Under the pieces are notes generated by a model, which was given only the letters and a program-made list of their open reading frames with translations, had not been told where the DNA came from and ran no database searches. Below are positions 1-7,503 of a stretch of DNA of 7,597 bases, one piece after another; positions within the stretch are counted from its first letter, which is position 1; every line of letters starts with the position of its first letter. Made by a program: the position numbers and the translations under genes. This DNA comes from JAYUKV01 sp043764135 (GTDB lineage Bacteria > Patescibacteriota > JACMRA01): positions 1 through 7,597 of the forward strand of contig JAYUKV010000139.1 of the NCBI GenBank assembly GCA_043764135.1, given 5' to 3'.

Positions 1-76
1 TAATCAGAGTAGAGATCTAAAGTTGGTTTATCCAAAATCATGAACTATTATTGGGAGGTTTTGGTTTGTTGTAAAG
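1..76. other. Short sequence outside the left repeat arm, no gene recognised
   Basis: Contains the last codons and TAA (48-50) of the broken minus-strand frame, which read as QPTLQQTKTSQ and do not resemble M23 sequence. An 11-base direct repeat, taaagttggtt, occurs at 18-28 and 72-82, the second copy running into the inverted repeat. No frame on either strand gives a recognisable protein. It does not match the sequence outside the right arm. Confidence 0.4.
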
Positions 77-3000
77 TTGGTTGCGAAAGGTGAGTTACTA
101 ATTGACCAGCCGTTACTAAAATTGCAGATTGATGTGCATACAATGAAAACAAATTACCTGAATGTGCAATGATTGTAGTATTGGATCCAGTATTGTCTGT
201 TCTTGCATAAATAACCTTACCTGCTTTTGCTGCAAATATCTTACTTCCAGATGGTACAGAAAAATCAATACCATAGTGAGTACCACCGTACGATCCTGAG
301 TAACCATATCCATAACTAGGTTGCATACTATTTCCTAGTGGATGTGTAAATCCTTGTCCATTTTCACCTAATGATTGAGATACAGCTCCACCATTTGCAG
401 TTTTATCAATTACATCATATTGAGGACATACTGGACATTGTTTAGTTATGATTGTTTTTGTTTCTGACCATTCAGATACATTACGAGCTCTATCGAATAT
501 TCTAGCTTTAATATCAAACTTAACTTCACCACATGGTAATGAACCTACGATATTGTTTGAATTAAAGTTTCCTTGTGAGTTAATAAATGCATATGAAGTT
601 TTATTAAACTCATTACTTCCTAATATATTATACTCTAAAGTTGTAAGACCTTCACCATTAATATTTGCTGACAAAAACATTGGCTTAACAGCAGATACTT
701 GACCTTGATCAATTGAATCAAGGACTAAACCTGCTTCAATGTTTGGCTTGTTCGGCGCAACAGTATCTCTCTCCACAACCCTATCTGTCATTTGAGGAGT
801 TCCATCGGCGTTCTTGATGTAGTTTCCTGCTGTGTCAGTTGCGTAAGTTGAGATCTTGTATAGTCCATCGTCGCATGTTCCTACTTTTCTGTTAACAGTT
901 GCTGGGATTATTCCTAGCTTGGTAGTGATAGAATTGTTGGTAGTTGTTGTACATGGTATGTTAGATGGAGTTTTCTTGTTGATGTCTTCATCTCTTGTGT
1001 TAGATCTTGAAGTGTTGATTGTTCCATTGGTTGAAGAAGTTGCTGCTCCTAGGTTGAAGTTAGTTGTGTTGGTGTTGGTTGCAATTGATAGATCTCTGTT
1101 ATTAGAGTCTGCGTTTAGGATTCTTCTTGTTGTTGGATCTGTTAAGATGTTAGTTAATGATGGGTTAATAGTTGTAATTGGATTGTCTCTAAATAGTTTA
1201 CCATCATTGTTGTTCTTACCTGATAGGTTAGAGTTATTAATGTTTAGCTTGTTGTTGTTGCTATCATTAAGAGTGTAAACAATATCTGATCTTGCTTCTG
1301 CTGTTGTAGTTACATTGATGTTCGTATCTCTTGTTATTGCGAATTGGTTGGATTCGTCTTTTGAGAATAGAATTGCATTGGCTGATGTAGTTGTTGTATC
1401 AGTCATGTTCTGAACAGTACTTCCCTTACCTGTTAGGTAGTCTGGGATTGTAGATTCTGTAGGAGTGTTGTTGATGTTAGATTGATAGCTTGAGCTTGTG
1501 ATCTTAGATAGAGCTGTAGTAGTTCCTATTCCTTGAGTAGATAATACTTTTCTTCCATCTGTGTTAACTGTGTTAGTGCTCTTAAGATTATCTATTCTGT
1601 ACTTTTCATTAATTGTTAATGGAGCTTCGTTGTCGTAGCCGATTGATAGACTGCATGACCAATTAGATGAAGGGCCTCTGAATAAGATAATATCTAAATC
1701 ATTGTTTATAGGGGATAATTTTGATGATGATGTAGATAATCTTGGGTTAAGATTTCCTGTTGTTGCGTTGTAAGCACATGCAGTAATAGCTTTTGCATTG
1801 ATTGAATCTGCGTATTCTTGTTCTGTTGTATTAACATTACCTGCATTGTCAGTAGTGTAGAATTGGATTGAGAAGTATTCTAGTGGGTTACCATTAGGTG
1901 TTTCTCCTCTTCCTGTTTGGATTGGTGATTGGTTAGAGGTTGTTATGGTGTTTCCGTTAAGATCTTTTCTATCTTTGAAGTCGTATGTAAATACTACATC
2001 ACAATATTGTGAGTCTGATACGATAATATTTCCTAGTCCGTATTTTGGAGATGTTAATGTATTGTCGTTAGCTGACTTGGTTGTTACATTGTTGTCGTAT
2101 AGAGCTAAAATATTGTTGTTGTATTGAGCTTGTGTTACTCCTGTAGGAATTGTTCCGTCTATGTTGTATAGAGCTGGGTTGTATTGTCCTTGTTTAGTAA
2201 ACCCTTGTCTTACAAGATTAGAAGTTGCATTGTAAGCACTATCTGCGCTTCTTTTATCTACTCTAGCTAGTGATTGTAATTGAGTAAGATCAGTGGTACA
2301 TGATGAGTAGTCAATTGATTTTGAAGCTGGAGTGATAGTTGTTAGTTGGGTTTGAGCATATTTGTTTTCTAGCCCTAGAGTTGGAGTTGGTGTGGTTTTG
2401 GATTCAATTAGTGCTAGCTGAATGTTAGTGTTCTTTTCTGCTTTTAGTCTTAGTTCTACTTTGTTGTTATTTGTTACTAAGTCGTATCCTTGGTTGGTGT
2501 TGTACTTGTTAGTTACGATGTCAGAAGTAGAAGGGTTAAGCGGGTCTGTTGTAAGCTGGCCTTTTAATTTGTTGATTTCTAATCCACCATTACTTAATAC
2601 TCCGTCTGTCTTGATAGCTCCAGTTCTTGTAGTGTTAAGCGACCCTTGATTGAATCCTTGGTTAACATTCCCAGAAGCTGCTACTGGACCTACACTTGTA
2701 GTGTTAGAATTTACTCTTGGTGTGTTAGTGATTGTATCATATTCTATAATAGCATCACCTACTCCTTTTAAGTTAAACTCTGATCTGATAGGTCTTGTAT
2801 TGTCGATTATCAATGAGAAGTCTAATGAATTAGTTCTTGCTGTTCCAGAATAGATATCTGGAGTTGGCTTGTTACCAAAACCCCAAGAGCCATTAGTAAC
2901 TCCTGCATTGTTGAATGGAGCACCGTTAATTGTTGAGTAAGCTAAAGCATCATAGTCATATACAAACACACCATTAACTAACTTCTTAAGATTAACCTTA

Positions 3001-5942
3001 TTATCATTAATAATATTATTAGCCAATGCATTATTCTTATCCGTATCGTTATTAACAATATTAGTATTACCAGCCAAATCAGAAAGGAAGATTGTAGGTA
3101 AATATCTACCTTCTAACTTCTCTCTTTGGATTGTTAAATCTGCTGATAGGTTAGTTGCAAAGTAATATGAATTTATACAATAAGTTGGGATAGCCTTAGA
3201 GTTAGTGTATATAGCTGACTTGATATCTAATTGAGCAATAGCGTTACAAATGTTCTTCTGATCAGAAGTAAGTGAAGTTGCAGAGTTAGACTTATGAGTA
3301 AGATTGTTAGATACAAGATCTCTAGTTAGAAACTCTCTATAACCTGACTCACTGATTACATAACCATAATCAATTGCTTCGTTAGTAAACAAATTAAAAT
3401 TAACTTGGTCACCATTTCTAATCCATGGATTAACTGATTTTGTTACTCCTGAAGTTGATTTGTTAAATGTAGTTGTTGACTCAAGAGTTGGTAATTGCTT
3501 ATCTTGTACTATTACATAATTAGTTGATCCTGACACTATATCAGAAGTATTATCTGCACTTCTAGTAGTTAGAGTAAGAGTATATGCCTTAGTTGTTCCA
3601 GAAGCAATATTGTCTAAGTCTAATACAATCTCTGATAGTCCATTAGGATTTACTGTTGCAGTTGTAGAGTTAGCTTGAGATGAAAGTTTGTAAGTGTACT
3701 TAGTGTTTACATCTGAAGCTGCCCAAACAGTTATTCTGTTAGAGTTAGTGTAATAGATTGTTGTATTAGATTGAATTGAGTTAGTTGGAGTGTAGTTAAA
3801 TGGAGTGTTTACTACACTATTAACTTGATTGTTAGAAACAGTTAATGATCTTGTTACTCTTGATTCAGTATTCGTACAGTTAATATTTGCTTCAAACTTA
3901 GTCTTGTAAGCACATTCTGCAGTAATATCTTGCTTCTCAATTCTTACGATTTGAGGAGCTTGTTTTACAATTCCATTTACTTCAAAACCTTGTGTAGTTG
4001 TTTGAGTTGACTCACCCTTGAATGTTCTAGCTTGAACTTCATATTTACCTCCTGCCATGTGATATGGAAGCGGGTAAATGTAGGACCAAGTACATGTTGC
4101 TTGTTCACAAGGTTTTCTCAATGATCCGTATGCTAAGTCTTTACCTGATTTAACTGTCGATTGAATTTCTGCGATATTCCAACCTTCTTGTGATACCTTG
4201 ATTCTTTCATCCATGTTAGGGTTTAACTTAGGATTAACTTGAGTTAAATCATTGATGATACCGATTCTTCTTCCGTTGAATTGGCCATAATATTGAGCTT
4301 TATCGTCGTTAGGTAAAGCATTAAGATTAGTGTTATCAGAGAAGTCAAGTTCTACCGCTTCTGTACCTTTGGTTACAGTAACATCAATCTTAAGTGTTTT
4401 AAGATTATTAATGTTAACTTTTGAACAATCAATATTCTTAGCCATGGCTGGATCATAGACACATGCTAATTGATCTTTGCTGTTCAATCCTTCAAGTGAC
4501 GATGTGACTGTAATATCCTTGATTGATTCAGGAGTTGTATAGTTAATCTTAGTTGTTGAGATTGGAGAAGATTGTTGACCTTTAACTGATTTAACTTCCA
4601 AATCATATTCTTGATTATCAAATGGAAGAGTAGCCAAAATTGTGTAAAAACCAGTTGTAGTAGTTCTTACTTTAGATGTGTAAGCACAACCGTTAGTAGG
4701 TAATTGTGATTGAATAGCTTGTGTTACAAGCGTCTTGTTAGACAATCTTGCACATACTTCGATGTCATATTGAGCTTCGGAATTGTTAGCAATAGACTTA
4801 GGACCCATACCTTGAATAGTTAATACACCTCTTGTAGTTGTGTAGTTAGCTACTGGAGTAAAGATAGAAGGTTTTTCAGTTGGAGTAACATTAGTTACTA
4901 CATTAAAATCAACTATATTAGATGTATAATTAACTCCATTGTATGTAATAGTTGTATAATATTTATACGCACCATCAGCAATTACTACATTATTAACCTT
5001 ACTATCGAACACAAAGCTTGATGATCCTGTAATTGCTTTAGTAAAATTTAAGGTGCCAGCACTATTAGTAATAGTTATTACTGGAGTTGAAGCTAATATT
5101 TGTGCTTCCGTAAGTTTAACTCCATTAGCAGTTACAACATTATCAAAAGTAATATTATCAAACTTACCATCATTATCAGGTGAGAATGTAGGAGTAGCTG
5201 TAGTTGAATTAACTAAGATATTGAATCTATCAACTCTTGTATTAACTTTAAGCGCATTAGATGCAATTCCGTTGTAGGCTACAATGTTGATTTGATTGTC
5301 CTGCGGACTGCCTTTGATTGAGTTTACTACCAAGTTAATTCTAACTAATACATCACATGTTTCAATCATTGGTGTTTCAGCAACGCCGTCATGATCTAAA
5401 AATTTGTTACATACTACAATTGGGTCTCCGTATAATTTTGAAGTACCTGTGTATGTCTTTGTGCTGATTCTTGAGTCGTACGGACCTGATGCAATATCAG
5501 TTTCAACTGGGAAAGCTGGGAATCTAGGATCTAAGTAAAGTGTTCTACCAAGATTCTTGTTAGTTATATTAATAACTGAATTCTTCTCAACACTGAACTT
5601 GAAAGTTTCAAAGTTAAGTGATGAATTCATAACCTTATTAGTCAGTGAAGTTAGATCAGAAGTAGATTCAAAAATACCATCATTTGATCCTGCTAAATGA
5701 GTATATGTTTTGATTCTAAACATATCATAACCATTGTATTCTCTTGTAGGGGCTGATTGATAACCTGGGACAAGCGTTGAAGCTGGAGATTTGTATTCAC
5801 ATTTGAATTCATCTCTTACAGATTTGTTAATCTCGGTACTGTGATTAGCACATACTGTATTACCTGCTTTATCAGAAGCTTTGATATGTAACTTGTATGA
5901 TGCGTCTAGCTTAAGTGTTAATTGGAGTACATACCAAATCAC
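48..5942 (-). CDS. Giant Ig-like repeat protein with C-terminal M23 peptidase domain (partial, continuation of the upstream frame)
   Basis: A 1964-residue piece, almost certainly the continuation of the lectin-bearing frame. The GTG at 5942 is only the first possible start after a TAA at 5946-5948 and lies inside the preceding frame, so it is unlikely to be a real start. Ig-like modules recur; several end in a D-x-AGN-type strand (ASDKAGN 22-28, SDLAGN near 955, TTDNAGN near 1365, ATDTAGN near 1705). FSPDNDG near 252 resembles the motif of gliding-motility/FlgD-like Ig domains. There are 23 cysteines, mostly in pairs, suggesting disulfides and export. Residues about 1015-1700 are very rich in Asn, Thr and Ser. 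The last Ig-like domain spans about 1725-1833, followed by CPVCP and an M23 domain from 1865. M23 enzymes are zinc peptidases that cut peptidoglycan cross-bridges. Here the domain stops after residue 1950, and the last 14 residues look like out-of-context translation. No membrane anchor or sorting signal is visible. Confidence 0.85.
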   Translation of the reverse strand: MIWYVLQLTLKLDASYKLHIKASDKAGNTVCANHSTEINKSVRDEFKCEYKSPASTLVPGYQSAPTREYNGYDMFRIKTYTHLAGSNDGIFESTSDLTSLTNKVMNSSLNFETFKFSVEKNSVINITNKNLGRTLYLDPRFPAFPVETDIASGPYDSRISTKTYTGTSKLYGDPIVVCNKFLDHDGVAETPMIETCDVLVRINLVVNSIKGSPQDNQINIVAYNGIASNALKVNTRVDRFNILVNSTTATPTFSPDNDGKFDNITFDNVVTANGVKLTEAQILASTPVITITNSAGTLNFTKAITGSSSFVFDSKVNNVVIADGAYKYYTTITYNGVNYTSNIVDFNVVTNVTPTEKPSIFTPVANYTTTRGVLTIQGMGPKSIANNSEAQYDIEVCARLSNKTLVTQAIQSQLPTNGCAYTSKVRTTTTGFYTILATLPFDNQEYDLEVKSVKGQQSSPISTTKINYTTPESIKDITVTSSLEGLNSKDQLACVYDPAMAKNIDCSKVNINNLKTLKIDVTVTKGTEAVELDFSDNTNLNALPNDDKAQYYGQFNGRRIGIINDLTQVNPKLNPNMDERIKVSQEGWNIAEIQSTVKSGKDLAYGSLRKPCEQATCTWSYIYPLPYHMAGGKYEVQARTFKGESTQTTTQGFEVNGIVKQAPQIVRIEKQDITAECAYKTKFEANINCTNTESRVTRSLTVSNNQVNSVVNTPFNYTPTNSIQSNTTIYYTNSNRITVWAASDVNTKYTYKLSSQANSTTATVNPNGLSEIVLDLDNIASGTTKAYTLTLTTRSADNTSDIVSGSTNYVIVQDKQLPTLESTTTFNKSTSGVTKSVNPWIRNGDQVNFNLFTNEAIDYGYVISESGYREFLTRDLVSNNLTHKSNSATSLTSDQKNICNAIAQLDIKSAIYTNSKAIPTYCINSYYFATNLSADLTIQREKLEGRYLPTIFLSDLAGNTNIVNNDTDKNNALANNIINDNKVNLKKLVNGVFVYDYDALAYSTINGAPFNNAGVTNGSWGFGNKPTPDIYSGTARTNSLDFSLIIDNTRPIRSEFNLKGVGDAIIEYDTITNTPRVNSNTTSVGPVAASGNVNQGFNQGSLNTTRTGAIKTDGVLSNGGLEINKLKGQLTTDPLNPSTSDIVTNKYNTNQGYDLVTNNNKVELRLKAEKNTNIQLALIESKTTPTPTLGLENKYAQTQLTTITPASKSIDYSSCTTDLTQLQSLARVDKRSADSAYNATSNLVRQGFTKQGQYNPALYNIDGTIPTGVTQAQYNNNILALYDNNVTTKSANDNTLTSPKYGLGNIIVSDSQYCDVVFTYDFKDRKDLNGNTITTSNQSPIQTGRGETPNGNPLEYFSIQFYTTDNAGNVNTTEQEYADSINAKAITACAYNATTGNLNPRLSTSSSKLSPINNDLDIILFRGPSSNWSCSLSIGYDNEAPLTINEKYRIDNLKSTNTVNTDGRKVLSTQGIGTTTALSKITSSSYQSNINNTPTESTIPDYLTGKGSTVQNMTDTTTTSANAILFSKDESNQFAITRDTNINVTTTAEARSDIVYTLNDSNNNKLNINNSNLSGKNNNDGKLFRDNPITTINPSLTNILTDPTTRRILNADSNNRDLSIATNTNTTNFNLGAATSSTNGTINTSRSNTRDEDINKKTPSNIPCTTTTNNSITTKLGIIPATVNRKVGTCDDGLYKISTYATDTAGNYIKNADGTPQMTDRVVERDTVAPNKPNIEAGLVLDSIDQGQVSAVKPMFLSANINGEGLTTLEYNILGSNEFNKTSYAFINSQGNFNSNNIVGSLPCGEVKFDIKARIFDRARNVSEWSETKTIITKQCPVCPQYDVIDKTANGGAVSQSLGENGQGFTHPLGNSMQPSYGYGYSGSYGGTHYGIDFSVPSGSKIFAAKAGKVIYARTDNTGSNTTIIAHSGNLFSLYAHQSAILVTAGQLVTHLSQPTLQQTKTSQ
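77..94 (+). repeat. Left arm of an exact 18-bp inverted repeat
   Basis: The plus strand reads ttggttgcgaaaggtgag. Its exact reverse complement lies at 7503-7520. Identity stops at both flanks, apart from a short outward extension (ag, then one extra t in the right copy) if a one-base gap is allowed. The inner edge coincides with the end of recognisable M23 sequence (residue 1950, codon 93-95). Confidence 0.85.
93..350 (-). other. M23 (LytM-type) metallopeptidase domain, C-terminally truncated
   Basis: Residues about 1865-1950 of the downstream frame. FTHPLG at 1865-1870 is the usual domain entry. HYGID at 1889-1893 supplies the H-x3-D zinc ligands. SGSKIFAAKAGKVIYA is the conserved P-x-G-x-x-V-x-A-x-x-G-x-V-like strand pair, and LYAH at 1934-1937 gives the active-site histidine. 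GQLVT at 1950 should lead to GQ-x-IG, then the HxH (HLHFE) motif carrying the third zinc ligand. That part, roughly 30 residues, is missing: the reading runs into the inverted repeat and ends after an unrelated HLSQPTLQQTKTSQ tail. As encoded here the domain would lack a zinc ligand and should be inactive. Confidence 0.8.
442..771 (-). other. Last Ig-like domain before the peptidase
   Basis: Residues about 1725-1833 begin with DTVAPNKPNIEAG and end with DRARNVSEWSETKTI. The entry D-x-x-A-P-x-K-P and exit D-x-A-x-N-x-S-x-W-S are typical of bacterial Ig-like domains that occur in tandem in surface adhesins. It is followed by QCPVCPQYD, a close cysteine pair, and a short linker before the M23 domain. 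Confidence 0.55.
850..2900 (-). other. Asn/Thr/Ser-rich low-complexity section of the giant protein
   Basis: Residues about 1015-1700 of the downstream frame are dominated by Asn, Thr and Ser, with runs such as LNDSNNNKLNINNSN and ATNTNTTNFNLG. Long stretches have few hydrophobic core residues, although Ig-like signatures (TTDNAGN near 1365) and paired cysteines still occur. It may be a flexible or repetitive stalk. Asn codons in part of it favour AAC, unlike the neighbouring section, which favours AAT. The composition leaves the opposite strand poor in stops, which explains the plus-strand open frames over it. Confidence 0.6.
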
Positions 5943-5945
5943 CTG
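5911..5945 (-). other. Frame change joining the two halves of the gene
   Basis: The two minus-strand frames overlap only here. The upstream frame reads RLTGDLVCTPINT then TAA (5911-5913). The downstream frame is closed upstream by TAA at 5946-5948 and reads VIWYVLQLTLKLDASYKLHIKA. Both flanks have the same Ig-like, Asn/Thr-rich character, and the downstream frame immediately forms a good Ig-like strand pair ending in DKAGN, so a single ancestral frame is likely. Joining them requires skipping one base (or adding two), meaning the sequence has one base too many or two too few. No homopolymer longer than three bases lies in the overlap. It could be a real inactivating indel or a sequencing error. 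Confidence 0.75.
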
Positions 5946-7476
5946 TTAATCTAGGATTAGGGTTAGGATCACTTATATTAGTTCCGTTAGCATAAAGCGG
6001 GATTTCTTTAAATGATTGTAGTCCATCAAGAGATCTTAATAATGATACATTGTATCCTTTGGGATTAGTTCCAGAGTTCATTCCAGATGTGTAATCCATT
6101 GTAGAATTAACCATCGGATCAGTGATTGTAAAGTCTATAGTTGCTTTAGATTCGTTGATAACTGGGATTGTAGCAGCGTTTGGTGAAGATAGTCCGTTGT
6201 ACTTAATTGATTTTATCTCTGGTGCGATGTCTTCTCTGTTAATAGTCCATCTATTAGGTCTTGTTGTAGCTGGGTCTCCGATTAATTGATTCCACTTGTT
6301 AGTTTTATCATATGATGTGTAGATCAATGAATTCTTACCAAGATCTAAACTAATATTGTGATCAAAGTTATTAATTGAATTCAAAGGAATTCTCAAATTA
6401 TTCAATGATCCTGTAGAAATTATTCCCGCTCCGTCAAGATCTTCTTTCCAGAATTCTAGACTATCAACTTCTTTTGCAATAGTAACTCCGTCGGGTTGAG
6501 ATGAGTTAACTCTTCCTACAGATCCTTTGATATCAATTGTTGATCCATTAACCCAAATATTATTAAATGGAGAAGTGATAAAGATTGGAGCAGAATTACT
6601 TACTTTAAATACATTAATAGTTGAACCATTAACTCCATTAACTTCTGTATCCATTCTAATAACACCACCTGACATAGAAGAATTAGGATTAAAGTTATTA
6701 GACAAATCACTTACTACAACTTCTACCCTATAATTACTATCAGTAAGGTCCGCACCATTATCACCTTTACCGTCAAAGTCAAATAGTAAATTGTAATTTC
6801 CATCAGAAGATTTTATATTATCTCTATTACACAATACTCCATTACAGTTAGCAATAGTTCTTACTTTAGTTGTACCGTTGTATAGTTCAATTGTAGCATT
6901 CTTAAAATTGTTTTCTTTGATTGTTGCTGTGATTGTTGTTTTGTTATCCTTGATTGTAGTTTTTAGATTACTAACTTGAGGTAGTAAAGTATCAACAGTT
7001 ATTTTTACTGGGATTGACCATGCTGATGTGTTGGCAATTGTTGTTGATCTGTCTTTGGCTTGAGTTGAGATAAAGTAAGACTTACCATCTTCTAACTTAA
7101 GGGTATATGTATTATTATTAATTGCAGTAAATGCAGATGTTAAATTCTGATCAGCATTAAATTGGAATACTGGAGATGATTGCCAAGGAATTACAATTGA
7201 AGTTCCTGTACCATCGATGTTTTGAGAGATTCTTGCTTGGTATTTAAGTTCATTGTTTGCGAACATGAATCTTGAATATTGCTCTAATGACATTTCTTGA
7301 TTATTTGCACCAGTACATACTGAACCGTATAATCTTGAAGCAACTCCTACACCATCAACAGTTAAACAGATTTCTTGTCCATTTAAAATATATCTAGAAG
7401 CAATTACTGATTTACCATTAATTACTTTACTAATCCATTTTTGATTAAGATTACCATGACATGTTCCAAAATACAC
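5911..7476 (-). CDS. N-terminal part of giant secreted lectin/Ig-like protein (partial, frameshifted)
   Basis: Upstream piece of a large extracellular protein. Residues 1-65 look like the later part of a ricin-B-type beta-trefoil lectin: TCHGNLNQKW at 5-14 (QxW-type motif), ICLTV at 36-40 and VCTGANNQEM at 53-62. An FN3-like stretch follows (about 95-160), then an Ig-like domain (about 160-262) containing FDGKGDNGADLTDSNYRVEV, which resembles FlgD-type Ig-like domains. The rest, to 521, is more beta-rich, Ig-like sequence with no catalytic motif that I recognise. The GTG at 7476 is not a convincing start: the same frame is open to 7503 and adds DFNTSDNRT, which fits the lectin fold, and no ribosome binding site is suitably placed. 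The true N terminus and any signal peptide are therefore missing. The frame ends at TAA 5911-5913 and overlaps the next piece, whose frame is offset by one base, so the two probably form one gene. Coding nature is seen directly; the glycan-binding role is inferred from the family. Confidence 0.82.
   Translation of the reverse strand: MYFGTCHGNLNQKWISKVINGKSVIASRYILNGQEICLTVDGVGVASRLYGSVCTGANNQEMSLEQYSRFMFANNELKYQARISQNIDGTGTSIVIPWQSSPVFQFNADQNLTSAFTAINNNTYTLKLEDGKSYFISTQAKDRSTTIANTSAWSIPVKITVDTLLPQVSNLKTTIKDNKTTITATIKENNFKNATIELYNGTTKVRTIANCNGVLCNRDNIKSSDGNYNLLFDFDGKGDNGADLTDSNYRVEVVVSDLSNNFNPNSSMSGGVIRMDTEVNGVNGSTINVFKVSNSAPIFITSPFNNIWVNGSTIDIKGSVGRVNSSQPDGVTIAKEVDSLEFWKEDLDGAGIISTGSLNNLRIPLNSINNFDHNISLDLGKNSLIYTSYDKTNKWNQLIGDPATTRPNRWTINREDIAPEIKSIKYNGLSSPNAATIPVINESKATIDFTITDPMVNSTMDYTSGMNSGTNPKGYNVSLLRSLDGLQSFKEIPLYANGTNISDPNPNPRLTGDLVCTPINT
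6691..6999 (-). other. FlgD-like/bacterial Ig-like domain
   Basis: Residues about 160-262 of the upstream frame start with VDTLLPQVSNL, a typical Ig-like domain entry, and contain an ELYNGTTKVRTI strand, a Cys-x4-Cys pair (CNGVLC), and FDGKGDNGADLTDSNYRVEV (from 233). The D-G-K-x-x-N-G-x-x-L-x-D-x-x-Y pattern is characteristic of FlgD-type Ig-like domains found in many secreted bacterial proteins as spacers or assembly modules. It does not indicate a flagellar role here. Confidence 0.55.
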
Positions 7477-7503
7477 TGTTCTGTTATCACTTGTGTTAAA
7501 ATC
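7222..7503 (-). other. Ricin-B-type lectin domain, N-terminally truncated
   Basis: Read from 7503 the frame gives DFNTSDNRTVYFGTCHG, then NLNQKW, ICLTVDG and VCTGANNQEMSLE. The cysteine spacing, two NQ-x-W/M positions and the C-L-x-V strand are typical of the beta and gamma parts of a beta-trefoil lectin, where the order C-x-D ... C-x-x-N-Q-x-W ... C-L ... C-x-x-x-x-N-Q recurs. The family binds sugars, often galactose or N-acetylgalactosamine. The start of the fold, which would normally supply a C-L/V-D strand just before DFNTSDN, is absent and replaced by the inverted repeat and a stop codon. Family assignment is by motif recognition only. Confidence 0.6.

Noticed and set aside
116..313. Minus-strand 65-codon frame within the M23 region
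   Set aside because: It is an out-of-frame reading of the M23 domain; the frame giving HYGID and LYAH is the real one.
448..702. Plus-strand open frame of 84 codons, and similar ones at 1945-2127, 2422-2853, 5053-5277 and 6527-6733
   Set aside because: All lie antisense to well-supported Ig-like coding sequence and carry no recognisable domain or start signal.
1248..1261. Short ttg tandem run as a phase-variable microsatellite
   Set aside because: Only about four units, in-frame and coding for consecutive Asn residues; length changes would not shift the frame.
856..1278. Plus-strand open frame of 140 codons
   Set aside because: It is antisense to the Asn/Thr-rich section. Its Val/Leu/Ser-rich translation is what reversed AAC, ACT and AAT codons give, and it has no ribosome binding site or family resemblance.
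5911..5945. Programmed +1 frameshift
   Set aside because: There is no prfB-like CUU-UGA site, no upstream Shine-Dalgarno-like stimulator and no obvious pseudoknot; an indel explains it more simply.
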